Assembly (NCBI RefSeq): GCF_900547735.1
Contig: NZ_URHZ01000020.1
Span: 5,990-69,989, forward strand
Direction: 5' to 3'
Length of the DNA stretch: 64,000 bases
Source of the DNA: an uncultured Clostridium sp.
Lineage (GTDB): Bacteria; Bacillota; Clostridia; Lachnospirales; Lachnospiraceae
This document shows, one piece after another, positions 8,461 to 17,858 of this stretch. The notes below the pieces were generated by a model that saw only the letters and a list, made by a program, of their open reading frames with translations, was not told the DNA's origin and did not search any database. The position numbers and the translations under genes are program-made. Numbering within the stretch: the first letter of the stretch is position 1; each line of letters starts with the position of its first letter.

Positions 8461-9365
8461 TGAAAAACAGGATAATCCGCATTGGCAGCAGGGAGAGTGT
8501 TCTGGCTGTGATCCAGTCGGAGCTGGTGATAAAAGAGATAAAAAGGGTCTGTCCGGATGTGGAGACGGAACTTGTGACAATGAAGACAACGGGAGATATG
8601 ATCCTGGACCGTTCCCTGGAACAGATCGGAGGTAAAGGCCTGTTTGTAAAGGAACTGGACCGGGCGTTACTGGAGGGAAGGTGTGACCTGACGGTTCACA
8701 GCCTGAAGGATATGCCGATGGAGGTGCCGGAGGAGCTGCCAATCCTGGCCTACTCGGAGCGGGAGGATAAAAGAGATGTCCTGGTACTCCGGAAGGGACT
8801 TGAAGCGCTCCCGGCGGGCCCTGTGATTGGAACCTTCAGCAGAAGAAGGCGGATGCAGGCGGCGAAACTCTATCCCGATGCGGTATTTAAGGGGATCCGC
8901 GGAAACGTGGTTACCAGGCTCAGAAAGCTGGACGACGGGGAGTATGATGCCCTGATTCTGGCGGCGGCGGGGCTTCTGCGCATGGGATATGGGGAACGTA
9001 TCAGCCGGTATTTTTCTGTGGATGAGATTCTGCCTTCGGCAGGTCAGGGAATTATGGCGGTCCAGGGCAGAAAAGACGATGAGAATGTTTCATTTACAGG
9101 GCGGGTGAATTCGTCAAAGTCACAGGCAATGGCCACGGCCGAGCGGGCTTTTGTAAGAATACTGGACGGCGGCTGCAGCTCCCCGTCTGCGGCCTGCGCC
9201 GATGTGAAGGATGGCAGGATTCTGCTCAAGGGCCTCTATTATGATGAAATAACGGACCGCTATATAACGGGAACCGCGGAAGACACTCTGGGAAAGGAAG
9301 AAGAACTGGGCGTGAAGCTGGCTCTGTCCCTCAAAAAAGCCTTTGCAGAGGGGAAAAATGAATAA
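8460..9365 (+). CDS. hemC: Porphobilinogen deaminase (hydroxymethylbilane synthase)
   Basis: HemC joins four porphobilinogens into hydroxymethylbilane. The 301-aa product has the substrate-binding segments DLTVHSLKDMP and GTFSRRRRMQ and the dipyrromethane-cofactor Cys at about residue 239 (LDGGCSSP). ATG 8460 shares a base with the stop of the preceding gene (TGATG), indicating translational coupling. An in-frame ATG at 8424 would add 12 residues before the conserved start and lacks support. hemA, hemB and hemL are not in the window. Confidence 0.95.
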   Translation: MKNRIIRIGSRESVLAVIQSELVIKEIKRVCPDVETELVTMKTTGDMILDRSLEQIGGKGLFVKELDRALLEGRCDLTVHSLKDMPMEVPEELPILAYSEREDKRDVLVLRKGLEALPAGPVIGTFSRRRRMQAAKLYPDAVFKGIRGNVVTRLRKLDDGEYDALILAAAGLLRMGYGERISRYFSVDEILPSAGQGIMAVQGRKDDENVSFTGRVNSSKSQAMATAERAFVRILDGGCSSPSAACADVKDGRILLKGLYYDEITDRYITGTAEDTLGKEEELGVKLALSLKKAFAEGKNE

Positions 9366-9417
9366 GAAAGCCGTAAAATAAACCGGAAATTAAAAGAGGA
9401 CAGGGACAAAGACCGAG

Positions 9418-10956
9418 ATGAAAAATAGATTATATGACAATAAAGTATATCTGGTAGGAGCGGGACCTGGCGATGCCGGGCTTTTAACCGTGAGGGGCAG
9501 GGAACTCCTTATGGAGGCCGATACGGTCATCTATGACGCCCTTGCAGGAGACGGACTCCTGGGATGGATACCGGAAGAAGCGGAACAGATTTATGTGGGA
9601 AAGAGGAGCGGATGCCATTCCAGCACCCAGGAAGAAATTAATAAAATTCTGGTGGAGGAAGGGAAAAAGGGCCGTCTGGTAGTCCGCTTGAAGGGCGGTG
9701 ATCCTTTTGTATTCGGCCGCGGCGGCGAGGAGGTTCAGGCGCTTCTTGATAATCATATTCCCTTTGAAGTGGTGCCTGGAATTACCTCCGCGGTGGCGGT
9801 ACCCGCATACTGTGGTATTCCCGTAACACACAGGGGAAAGGCATCTTCTTTTCACGTCATTACGGGCCATTCCGAGGCGGGAAAGGAAGGTTCTATCGAT
9901 TATGAGGCTCTTGTAAAAGCCGGAGGCACTCTGATTTTTCTGATGGGAGTGGGGGCGGCGGAAGAAATCTGCAGCGGACTGATCCGTGCCGGCCTATCGG
10001 AAGAAACACCTGCCGCCTTTCTCCAGGAAGGAACAACGGCAGGACAAAGAAAGGTGATTTCCACCGTTTCGGGACTGACGCAGGACGGCAGAACCGCCGG
10101 AATTAAACCGCCTGCCATCATGGTGATAGGAGAAGTCTGCTCCCTTGGCGGCACGTGTTCCTGGGCTGAAAACAGGGCTCTTGCGGGCAGGAAAATCCTC
10201 GTTACAAGGCCGGAGAGAAGGGCGTCCGGCATGACCGGAAGGCTGCGGGCCGCCGGAGCCGAGGTGGTGGAACTTCCGTCCGTAAAGACAGAGCTGCCGG
10301 AGGATTTAAGCGGAATTTACCGGGCGCTTGATGAGATTGACAAATACGGATGGCTTGTATTTACAAGTCCCAGCGGCGTAGAGCTGTTCTTTGAAGTGTT
10401 GGCGGGACGTAAGATGGATATCCGTTTCCTTGCCGGAATTAAAATCGCGGTGATCGGAAGGGCTACGGGAGCAATCTTAGAGGAACGCGGCCTGTATCCG
10501 GCTTATATGCCGGAGCGTTACTATGCAAAAGAGCTGGGAGAAGGGCTGGCGGCGAGGGCCGGAGGCGAACGCATCCTGATTCTGCGTGCCGAGCAGGGTT
10601 CCCCGGAGCTGATACGGCCGCTCGGGGAGGCCGGTATTTCCTATAACGACACCGTCCTATACAGAACCGTCATCCCGGAGGAAAATGCCCAGGCTAAAAG
10701 GGTCAGACAAAAACTCGCCGTCCATGACTTTGACTATGTTACTTTTACAAGCGGTTCCACCGTCCGGGGATTTATGGAGATTCTGAGGCCGGAAAAAGAA
10801 TGGCTTTCGGGATTTAAGGCGGTATGCATCGGGGAAGAGACTAAGAAGGCGGCCGCCGCCTGCGGGATGAACTGCATCACGGCGGAAATACCGACGATGG
10901 ACAGCATGACGGAACGCATGGAAGAAGACACCGGAAGATGCACCGGAAGAAGTTAA
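9418..10956 (+). CDS. cobA-hemD: Fused uroporphyrinogen-III C-methyltransferase / uroporphyrinogen-III synthase
   Basis: This 512-aa two-domain enzyme performs two consecutive steps: cyclisation of hydroxymethylbilane and double methylation to precorrin-2. The N-terminal SAM methyltransferase domain (about residues 8-245) has VYLVGAGPGDAGLLT, RLKGGDPFVFGRGGEE and VVPGITSAVAVPAYCGIPVTHR. The C-terminal HemD domain (about 258-505) starts near GRKILVTRPER and contains WLVFTSPSGVELFF and VTFTSGSTVRGF. Such fusions are common in Clostridia. It lies 52 nt after hemC. The operon order dehydrogenase-hemC-cobA/hemD points to siroheme and cobalamin rather than heme. Confidence 0.95.
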   Translation: MKNRLYDNKVYLVGAGPGDAGLLTVRGRELLMEADTVIYDALAGDGLLGWIPEEAEQIYVGKRSGCHSSTQEEINKILVEEGKKGRLVVRLKGGDPFVFGRGGEEVQALLDNHIPFEVVPGITSAVAVPAYCGIPVTHRGKASSFHVITGHSEAGKEGSIDYEALVKAGGTLIFLMGVGAAEEICSGLIRAGLSEETPAAFLQEGTTAGQRKVISTVSGLTQDGRTAGIKPPAIMVIGEVCSLGGTCSWAENRALAGRKILVTRPERRASGMTGRLRAAGAEVVELPSVKTELPEDLSGIYRALDEIDKYGWLVFTSPSGVELFFEVLAGRKMDIRFLAGIKIAVIGRATGAILEERGLYPAYMPERYYAKELGEGLAARAGGERILILRAEQGSPELIRPLGEAGISYNDTVLYRTVIPEENAQAKRVRQKLAVHDFDYVTFTSGSTVRGFMEILRPEKEWLSGFKAVCIGEETKKAAAACGMNCITAEIPTMDSMTERMEEDTGRCTGRS

Positions 10957-10993
10957 TCTCTGCGCGGCATGTGCATCCTTGCGGAGCGTTTTT

Positions 10994-11020
10994 ATTCATA
11001 GGACGTAATTTCCTATGAAT
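10994..11020. repeat. Perfect 10-bp inverted repeat after cobA-hemD
   Basis: ATTCATAGGA and TCCTATGAAT flank a 7-nt loop in the gap between two convergent genes. There is no T-run. Its role is unknown. Confidence 0.5.
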
Positions 11021-11029
11021 TTAGACATT

Positions 11030-11061
11030 AAGAAAGAGTCTGCTAAGGCAGACTCTTTCTT
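11030..11061. terminator. Bidirectional terminator with the PHP gene's stop codon in its stem-loop
   Basis: A perfect 14-bp stem AAGAAAGAGTCTGC / GCAGACTCTTTCTT with a TAAG loop. The reverse-strand PHP stop codon overlaps the loop, as at 6803-6834. Confidence 0.8.
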
Positions 11062-11885
11062 ATGTCGTCCAACAGCAGGGAAGATACGCGGAGACCGCCT
11101 CTGCCGGAGCCGATGGAGATGTCCGGTTTGTTGGAGCCGTGAAAATCCGAACCGCCGGTGGGAAGGAGGCCGTACCGGAGGCACATCTCTCTAAGATGCA
11201 TGCTGTCGTTCTGGGTGTGTGAAGAATAATAGACTTCAATTCCCTTAAGGCCCATGTCCTTAAGCGCTTCAACCATCCCGGCGGTTTTGGCCCAGCCGAG
11301 TTTATACTGGACCGGATGGGCCAGTGCGGGAAAACCGCCGGCTTCAAGAATCAGTCTGACCGCGTCGGGCGGGGCGATGGTCTGTTTCTGGGGGCAGTAT
11401 TTTTTGCCGTGTTCCAGATATCTGCGGAAGGCCTGCTCCATCGTGCTTACATAGCCGGCCTGCATAAGTGCGCGGGCAAAATGCGCCCTTGTTATGACTG
11501 CACCTTCATCTCCGCCGTTTAAATCCTCTTTCGTGATCAGGAAACCGTCTTCCCTGAATCTCGCAATCATTTCCTCGTTCCGTCTGTCCCTGTCCTTCCT
11601 GAGCTGCGTCAGGGCCGCGGAAAGGGAGGGGGAGCGGTGGTTGATGTAAAGTCCGAGAATATGGATTTCCTTTCCATTATAAATGCAGGACAGTTCCGTT
11701 CCGGGAACCACTTCCAGTGATGTGCCGCGGGCCGCGGAAAGCGCTTCATCGATGCCGTCCGCCGTATCATGATCCGTCAGGGCGTAAGCGTCCAGTCCCT
11801 GTTTCAGGGCAAGGCGCGTCACGTCTGCGGGGGACAGGGTACCGTCTGAGACGCTTGAGTGTACATGAAGATCAACAAATCCCAT
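11043..11885 (-). CDS. PHP-domain metal-dependent phosphoesterase
   Basis: A 280-aa member of the PHP superfamily, of the TrpH / RNase AM / nucleoside-bisphosphate phosphatase type. The first metal-binding motifs are clear: DLHVHSSVSDGTLSP at residues 4-18 and ALTDHDT at about 34-40, with further ligands in PALAHPVQY and GGSDFHGSNKP. Known relatives hydrolyse 3',5'-nucleoside bisphosphates or trim RNA 5' ends; the substrate here is not shown. The start has TAAAGGAGG 7 nt upstream. It is monocistronic, convergent with the cobA-hemD operon and divergent from the VanW gene. Confidence 0.9.
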   Translation of the reverse strand: MGFVDLHVHSSVSDGTLSPADVTRLALKQGLDAYALTDHDTADGIDEALSAARGTSLEVVPGTELSCIYNGKEIHILGLYINHRSPSLSAALTQLRKDRDRRNEEMIARFREDGFLITKEDLNGGDEGAVITRAHFARALMQAGYVSTMEQAFRRYLEHGKKYCPQKQTIAPPDAVRLILEAGGFPALAHPVQYKLGWAKTAGMVEALKDMGLKGIEVYYSSHTQNDSMHLREMCLRYGLLPTGGSDFHGSNKPDISIGSGRGGLRVSSLLLDDIRKSLP

Positions 11886-11942
11886 AAAATACCTCCTTTA
11901 GATGGTGAGAACCGCTTATCGGTATAACACCGTTTTGGTAAA

Positions 11943-11971
11943 ACAGTACAGTTTCCGACACGAAAAGTCAA
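11943..11971 (-). promoter_or_regulatory. Promoter of the PHP gene
   Basis: On the reverse strand, TTGACT (11971-11966), a 17-nt spacer and TACTGT (11948-11943), about 60 nt before the start. Confidence 0.55.
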
Positions 11972-12037
11972 GAAATAAGTATTTATTTAACGGAAAAAGA
12001 AATTTAAGAAATAAGTTATTTTCTTTTCGAATATTTG

Positions 12038-12046
12038 TGCTATACT
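12038..12046 (+). promoter_or_regulatory. Extended -10 promoter of the VanW gene
   Basis: TGCTATACT fits an extended -10 element (TGnTATAAT-like) with no clear -35, about 45 nt before the ATG. Confidence 0.5.
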
Positions 12047-12089
12047 GTAGCATGAACGAAACAAGATTAGTATAGACAGGTGAAAGATT

Positions 12090-13886
12090 ATGAGCGATTT
12101 TAACAACGGTTCTTCCAGAAGAAGGACATCCAATACGGGCTCTTCAAGGAGAGCGGGCACCGGCAGCACCGGCACCAGGAAGAATACACATACGGGCCCC
12201 AGAGTTTCCAATACATCGGCCGGACACAGTTCCATGAGCGGCCACAGCAATAACCATAACAATAACCATAACAGACGACGAAAGAAGAACGATTACGATA
12301 TCACACAGATTCTGATGTATGTGATCGGGGCGCTTATCATAATACTGATCCTGGCGCTTGTGGCCAGGGGATGCCAGAAGGCGAAGACGACGGGAGAGAC
12401 GGTGGAGTCATCCTCCGAGATTGAGTCGTCAAGCGGAGAAGAGAATCAGATTACGGTAGACGGAGTGGCAATCTCCGGAATGACCCAGGATGAAGCCAGG
12501 GATGCGATACTGAAGCAGTACAACTGGAGCATGAAAGTAAAGTACCAGGATAAAGAAGCTTCGGTCAGCAACATCCTGCTTGAGAAAGTGAATAACCTTT
12601 TAGAGGAAATCTATGCGGGGGACATGCAGACGGCCCATGCATATGAGATAGATGCGGAAAACCTGACGGAAGCGGCCAAGGCGGAAGCGGCCCTCATCGC
12701 CGGTAACTGGAACATGGTAGCCAAGAACGGCGGTATTTCAGGATACGATAAGGATTCCGGCAAGTTTACCTTCTCAGAAGGTACAAACGGCCTTGTCATC
12801 GACCAGGAGAAGCTGGCGGAGGACATGGTTGCGGCGGTTCAGAAGAAGGAATACAGCGCCGTGATCGAAGCCAGCGTTAAAGAGGTTTCTCCGGAACTCT
12901 CCGCAGCACAGCTTAAGGATAAATACAAGACGATTGCAACTTATACGACAAAGACGACATCCAACAGCAACCGTAACGAGAACATCCGTCTGGCCTGCAA
13001 TGCCCTGAACGGCACGATTGTCAATCCGGGACAGGAATTCTCATTTAACGATACTACGGGCGCGCGTACGGAGGCCAAGGGCTATAAACCGGCCACCGCA
13101 TACCTGAACGGAGAGATTGTACAGGAGCCGGGCGGCGGCGTATGCCAGGTATCCTCTACCTTATATAATGCAGTTATTTTCGCCGGACTGAAGAGCACGG
13201 AGCGCCATGCGCACAGCTACGAGCCGTCCTATGTAACACCGGGCGAGGACGCTGCTGTTAGCTTTGGGGGACCCGACTTCAAGTTTGTCAATAACTCCAA
13301 TTATCCGGTTGCAATCAAGACAAGCTTTGCAAACCAGGAGCTGACTATTTCCATATACGGAGTCCAGATTGTCAAGGACGGACAGAAGATCCGCATGGCA
13401 TCCGAGAAGAAGGGAACCATCGATCCTCCGGCGCCGACCTATGAGGAAGATCAGACGCTTCAGCTGACGGAAGAGAAACTGGTGAAAGAGGCAGTGCCGG
13501 GCAGCAGCTGGTCCACCTATCTGGTGACCTACGAGAACGGCAATGAGATCAACCGTGAGTTCTTCCACAACAGCAGTTACAGAGGAAAAGCAGCCATCAT
13601 CAAGAGAAATACATCGGGCGTTGTCATTACTACGGAAGCGCCGACCTTACCGACGGAGGAGATGCCGTCAGCAAGTGTGGGTGAGAGCGTTCCGGATCAG
13701 GGCGGTGCACAGGGACCGGCAGGTCCTGGTTCCGAGACGACGGAAGCGCCGACAGCCGTATCTCCGGGAGGACAGACACCGGGAGACAACAGCGGCGTAA
13801 CACCGGGACAGGATCCGGGAGCCAATCCTCCCGAACAGCCGACGAATCCGGTTGTGGATGTTCCGGCAGGCCCCGGAGGCAATTAA
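12090..13886 (+). CDS. Membrane-anchored VanW-family cell-envelope protein
   Basis: A 598-aa protein with no signal peptide but a basic, Ser/Asn/His-rich cytoplasmic tail (residues 1-70), one membrane anchor (about 71-92) and a large extracellular part. That part contains a YoaR-like putative peptidoglycan-binding domain (about 115-285), a VanW domain (about 290-430, with NPGQEFSFNDTTG and GGGVCQVSSTLYNA), a G5-like region (about 450-520) and a Pro/Thr/Gly-rich tail. VanW proteins occur in some vancomycin clusters but most, like this one, are chromosomal with unknown function. It is monocistronic, between its own promoter and a terminator. It is not evidence of vancomycin resistance. Confidence 0.9.
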   Translation: MSDFNNGSSRRRTSNTGSSRRAGTGSTGTRKNTHTGPRVSNTSAGHSSMSGHSNNHNNNHNRRRKKNDYDITQILMYVIGALIIILILALVARGCQKAKTTGETVESSSEIESSSGEENQITVDGVAISGMTQDEARDAILKQYNWSMKVKYQDKEASVSNILLEKVNNLLEEIYAGDMQTAHAYEIDAENLTEAAKAEAALIAGNWNMVAKNGGISGYDKDSGKFTFSEGTNGLVIDQEKLAEDMVAAVQKKEYSAVIEASVKEVSPELSAAQLKDKYKTIATYTTKTTSNSNRNENIRLACNALNGTIVNPGQEFSFNDTTGARTEAKGYKPATAYLNGEIVQEPGGGVCQVSSTLYNAVIFAGLKSTERHAHSYEPSYVTPGEDAAVSFGGPDFKFVNNSNYPVAIKTSFANQELTISIYGVQIVKDGQKIRMASEKKGTIDPPAPTYEEDQTLQLTEEKLVKEAVPGSSWSTYLVTYENGNEINREFFHNSSYRGKAAIIKRNTSGVVITTEAPTLPTEEMPSASVGESVPDQGGAQGPAGPGSETTEAPTAVSPGGQTPGDNSGVTPGQDPGANPPEQPTNPVVDVPAGPGGN

Positions 13887-13962
13887 TGCCTGAACAGCCT
13901 GAATGGCATTTACAGGAACGGAAACTTTCCGATTTGTCAGTTTCCTATAAAAAAGCAGATAA

Positions 13963-14009
13963 AAAAAGGGAAAATCTTCGTGATTCGAGGGTTTCCCTTT
14001 CTTTTTTTA
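13963..14009 (+). terminator. Terminator of the VanW gene
   Basis: AAAGGGAAA and TTTCCCTTT arms followed by CTTTTTTT. A smaller hairpin (GGAAACT / AGTTTCC) precedes it at about 13919-13944. Confidence 0.75.
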
Positions 14010-14095
14010 GGCAGATTTGCCGAAATAGGGGATTTTTTGAAAGATGATGGAGTTTATTGTTTCGAAAATAATACGCAGGAACAATTTAAATTCGT

Positions 14096-14160
14096 TTGCA
14101 TTTTAACAAAAAGTTGTTATAATGTTATCAAGTAAGTTTCCCAAATGGGGATTAAACTTA
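14096..14160 (+). promoter_or_regulatory. por promoter with inverted repeat in the spacer and a 5' leader hairpin
   Basis: TTGCAT (14096-14101), a 16-nt spacer and TATAAT (14118-14123). A perfect inverted repeat TAACAA-AAAG-TTGTTA (14104-14119) fills the spacer and touches the -10. A second palindrome TAAGTTT...AAACTTA (14133-14160, inner CCC/GGG) starts about where transcription should begin. The first could be an operator and the second a 5'-end mRNA hairpin. The rest of the 315-bp gap holds the VanW terminator and the ribosome site AGGAGG. Confidence 0.7.
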
Positions 14161-14201
14161 TACATTCACTTATCACTTAAATTACAGGAGGAACATTCAT
14201 T

Positions 14202-17200
14202 ATGGCAAGAAAAATGAAAACTATGGATGGTAACCACGCAGCCGCACATGCTTCATATGCATATACAGATGTGGCAGCCATCTATCCTATCACCCCGTCC
14301 TCACCTATGGCAGAGGCTACAGACGAGTGGGCAACCGATGGAAGAACAAACATTTTCGGCCAGACAGTTCAGATTACAGAGATGCAGTCTGAGGCTGGTG
14401 CTGCCGGTGCTGTTCACGGTTCCCTTGCAGCCGGTGCTTTAACAACTACCTACACTGCATCCCAGGGTCTGTTACTGATGATCCCGAACCTTTACAAAAT
14501 TGCAGGCGAGCAGCTGCCGGGCGTTTTCAACGTATCTGCACGTGCACTTGCAAGCCACGCATTATCTATCTTTGGCGACCATTCCGACGTTTACGCATGT
14601 CGTCAGACCGGTTGTGCCATGCTCTGCGAATCCAGCGTACAGGAAGTTATGGACTTAACACCGGTTGCACATCTTGCATCCATCAAGGGTAAAGTTCCAT
14701 TTATTAACTTCTTCGACGGCTTCCGTACTTCCCACGAGATTCAGAAGGTTGAAACATGGGATTACGAGGATCTGAAAGAGATGGCTGATATGGATGCCAT
14801 CGATGCATTCCGTAAGAATGCGCTTAACCCGAACCATCCATGCCAGAGAGGTTCCGCTCAGAACCCTGATATCTTCTTCCAGGTAAGAGAGGCATGCAAT
14901 CCATATTACGATGCATTACCGGCTATCGTTCAGGATTATATGGACAAGGTTAATGCAAAGATCGGTACCGATTACAAGCTGTTTAACTACTACGGCGCTC
15001 CAGACGCCGAGCATGTTATCATCGCTATGGGTTCCGTCAATGATACAATTGAAGAGACTATTGACTACCTGCTGGCACAGGGCAGAAAAGTTGGTGTTGT
15101 AAAAGTTCGTCTTTACAGACCATTCTGCGCAGACGCATTAGTTGATGCCATTCCGGATTCCGTAAAACAGATTTCCGTATTAGACAGAACAAAAGAGCCA
15201 GGTTCCTTAGGCGAGCCGTTATACCTTGATGTTGTTACAGCATTAAAGGGAACAAAATTTGACCAGACTCCAATCTTTACAGGACGTTACGGTTTAGGCT
15301 CCAAGGATACAACACCTGCACAGGTCGTTGCCGTATTCGACAACACAGTTAAGAAACAGTTCACCGTAGGTATCGTGGATGACGTTACAAACCTGTCCCT
15401 GGAACTGGGCGCTCCGCTTGTAACGACACCGGAAGGAACCGTTAACTGTAAGTTCTGGGGTCTGGGAGCCGACGGTACGGTTGGCGCCAACAAGAACTCC
15501 ATCAAGATTATCGGTGACAATACGGACATGTATGCACAGGCATACTTTGACTATGACTCCAAGAAATCGGGCGGTGTTACCATGTCTCACCTCCGTTTCG
15601 GCCACAAACCGATTAAATCCACATATTTAATCCGCAAGGCCAACTTCGTTGCCTGCCATAACCCTGCTTATATCCGTAAGTACAATATGGTTCAGGAGTG
15701 CGTTGACGGCGGAACATTCCTGTTAAACTGCCCATGGGATATGGAAACTCTTGAGGAGCACTTACCGGGACAGGTTAAGAAGTTCATCGCAGATCACAAT
15801 ATCAAATTCTACACCATCGACGGTGTAAAACTCGGTATCGAGACCGGCATGGGCCCGACACGTATCAACACAATCCTTCAGTCCGCATTCTTTAAGCTGG
15901 CATCCATCATTCCGGAGGAGAGAGCCATCGAACTGATGAAGGCTGCTGCTCAGGCGACATACGGCCGTAAGGGTGAGGATGTTGTTAAGAAGAACTGGGC
16001 TGCTATCGATGCAGGCGCACAGAACGTTGTAGAGATTCAGGTTCCTGAGAGCTGGAAGAACGCAGCAGACGAAGGCCTTGAGATGACTCATGCAACACAG
16101 GGCAGAGAAGACGTAGTGAAGTTCGTTAACACAGTTCAGGCTGCTGTTAATGCTCAGGAAGGTAACAACCTGCCTGTATCCGCATTCGTAGACTACGTAG
16201 ACGGTACAACGCCGTCCGGTTCCTCCGCATATGAGAAACGCGGTATCGCCGTCAATGTTCCTGTATGGAATCCTGACAACTGTATCCAGTGTAACTTCTG
16301 TTCCTATGTATGTCCGCACGCTGTAATCCGTCCTGTAGCTCTTACAGAGGAAGAGGCTTCCAAGGCACCGGAAGGAACAAAGACACTTGCTATGACAGGT
16401 ATGCCACAGTACAAGTTTGCCATCACCGTATCCGCACTTGACTGTACAGGCTGCGGTTCCTGTGCAAACGTATGCCCGGGCAAGAAGGGTGAGAAGGCTC
16501 TCGTTATGAATAGTCTTGAGAAGAGCCTCGGAGAGCAGAAGATCTTTGATTACGGCCAGTCACTGGAAGTGAAACAGGATGTAATTGAGAAATTCAAAGA
16601 GACTACGGTTAAAGGAAGCCAGTTCAAACAGCCGTTACTTGAGTTCTCAGGCGCATGTGCAGGCTGTGGTGAGACACCATACGCTAAATTAATCACACAG
16701 TTATTCGGTGACAGAATGTATATCTCCAATGCGACGGGCTGTTCCTCCATTTGGGGTAACTCTTCACCTTCCACACCATATACGGTAAATAAAGAAGGCA
16801 AAGGACCGGCATGGGACAACTCCTTATTTGAGGATTGTGCCGAGTTTGGTTACGGTATGCTCTTAGCTCAGAACGCAATGCGTGACGGCTTAAAGAAGAA
16901 AGTAGAAGATATTTTTGCATCTGCAGAAGCTTCCGAAGAAGTTAAGGCAGCCTGCAAAGACTGGTTCGACACATTCGGTTCCGGAGCATTAAACGGTACT
17001 GCTACAGACAAGTTAGTTGCCGCATTAGACGGAATTGACTGCTCCGTATGCAAGGACATTGTAAAGAACAAAGACTTCCTCGCTAAGAAATCCCAGTGGG
17101 TATTCGGTGGTGACGGATGGGCTTACGATATCGGTTTCGGCGGCGTTGACCACATTCTTGCTTCCGGCAAGGACATCAACGTTATGGTATTCGATACGGA

Positions 17201-17735
17201 AGTTTACTCCAACACAGGCGGCCAGTCTTCCAAGGCTACACCAACAGGCGCTGTTGCACAGTTCGCAGCAGGCGGTAAGGATGTTAAGAAGAAAGACCTT
17301 GCTTCCATCGCTATGAGCTACGGTTATGTATACGTTGCACAGATTTCCATGGGCGCCGACTATGCACAGACTGTAAAGGCACTGGCAGAGGCAGAGGCAT
17401 ATCCGGGACCATCCCTGGTTATCGCTTACGCTCCATGTATCAACCATGGTATCAAGAAAGGTATGGACAAAGCCCAGACAGAGGAGAAGCTGGCTGTAGA
17501 GTGCGGTTACTGGCACAACTTCCGCTTCAATCCGGCTGCTGAGAAGAAGTTCAGCCTTGACAGCAAGGCTCCGTCAGGAGACTACCAGGCATTCTTAAAC
17601 GGCGAGGTTCGTTACACATCCCTTGCACTTAAGAATCCGGAGAGAGCAAAAGAATTATTCGCTAAGAACGAGGAAGCAGCAAAAGAGAGATATCACTACC
17701 TCACAAAACTGGTTACTCTGTACGGAAACGACTAA
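14202..17735 (+). CDS. nifJ: Pyruvate:ferredoxin (flavodoxin) oxidoreductase, single-chain
   Basis: This enzyme converts pyruvate and CoA to acetyl-CoA and CO2, reducing ferredoxin, and is central to anaerobic fermentation. The 1177-aa chain has the usual homodimer layout: an N-terminal pyrimidine-binding domain (YPITPSSPMAE near the start), a CoA/core region, two [4Fe-4S] ferredoxin motifs (CIQCNFCSYVCP and CTGCGSCANVCP, about residues 695-770), and a C-terminal TPP domain (ACAGCGETPYAKL, GDGWAYDIGFGG). Codon choice (many GTT, GCA, TAC) differs from the GC-rich-third-position neighbours, as expected for a very highly expressed gene. AGGAGG lies 8 nt upstream. It is monocistronic, with a strong terminator. 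Confidence 0.97.
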   Translation: MARKMKTMDGNHAAAHASYAYTDVAAIYPITPSSPMAEATDEWATDGRTNIFGQTVQITEMQSEAGAAGAVHGSLAAGALTTTYTASQGLLLMIPNLYKIAGEQLPGVFNVSARALASHALSIFGDHSDVYACRQTGCAMLCESSVQEVMDLTPVAHLASIKGKVPFINFFDGFRTSHEIQKVETWDYEDLKEMADMDAIDAFRKNALNPNHPCQRGSAQNPDIFFQVREACNPYYDALPAIVQDYMDKVNAKIGTDYKLFNYYGAPDAEHVIIAMGSVNDTIEETIDYLLAQGRKVGVVKVRLYRPFCADALVDAIPDSVKQISVLDRTKEPGSLGEPLYLDVVTALKGTKFDQTPIFTGRYGLGSKDTTPAQVVAVFDNTVKKQFTVGIVDDVTNLSLELGAPLVTTPEGTVNCKFWGLGADGTVGANKNSIKIIGDNTDMYAQAYFDYDSKKSGGVTMSHLRFGHKPIKSTYLIRKANFVACHNPAYIRKYNMVQECVDGGTFLLNCPWDMETLEEHLPGQVKKFIADHNIKFYTIDGVKLGIETGMGPTRINTILQSAFFKLASIIPEERAIELMKAAAQATYGRKGEDVVKKNWAAIDAGAQNVVEIQVPESWKNAADEGLEMTHATQGREDVVKFVNTVQAAVNAQEGNNLPVSAFVDYVDGTTPSGSSAYEKRGIAVNVPVWNPDNCIQCNFCSYVCPHAVIRPVALTEEEASKAPEGTKTLAMTGMPQYKFAITVSALDCTGCGSCANVCPGKKGEKALVMNSLEKSLGEQKIFDYGQSLEVKQDVIEKFKETTVKGSQFKQPLLEFSGACAGCGETPYAKLITQLFGDRMYISNATGCSSIWGNSSPSTPYTVNKEGKGPAWDNSLFEDCAEFGYGMLLAQNAMRDGLKKKVEDIFASAEASEEVKAACKDWFDTFGSGALNGTATDKLVAALDGIDCSVCKDIVKNKDFLAKKSQWVFGGDGWAYDIGFGGVDHILASGKDINVMVFDTEVYSNTGGQSSKATPTGAVAQFAAGGKDVKKKDLASIAMSYGYVYVAQISMGADYAQTVKALAEAEAYPGPSLVIAYAPCINHGIKKGMDKAQTEEKLAVECGYWHNFRFNPAAEKKFSLDSKAPSGDYQAFLNGEVRYTSLALKNPERAKELFAKNEEAAKERYHYLTKLVTLYGND

Positions 17736-17748
17736 TTATTACAATAAA

Positions 17749-17778
17749 GGCGGACAGCATTTTGCTGTCCGTCTTTTT
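17749..17778 (+). terminator. Terminator of the por gene
   Basis: GGCGGACAGC / GCTGTCCGTC stem with an ATTTT loop, then TTTTT. Confidence 0.9.
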
Positions 17779-17812
17779 CAGATCATGGGAAAGCGCTCCT
17801 GTGATCTGAAAA
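17775..17812. repeat. 11-bp inverted repeat between por and the JetD-like gene
   Basis: TTTTCAGATCA (17775-17785) and TGATCTGAAAA (17802-17812) are perfect inverted arms 16 nt apart. The first arm includes the T-run of the por terminator. It could be an operator or attenuator for the downstream gene. Confidence 0.5.
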
Positions 17813-17858
17813 GTCCACCGGACAGGATGCGCAATCGCGCGGGAGGAGGCGGAGAAAT

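Noticed and set aside
12090..13886. Vancomycin-resistance locus suggested by the VanW domain
   Set aside because: No vanRS, vanHAX or ligase genes are present; VanW-domain proteins are common in Clostridia without resistance.
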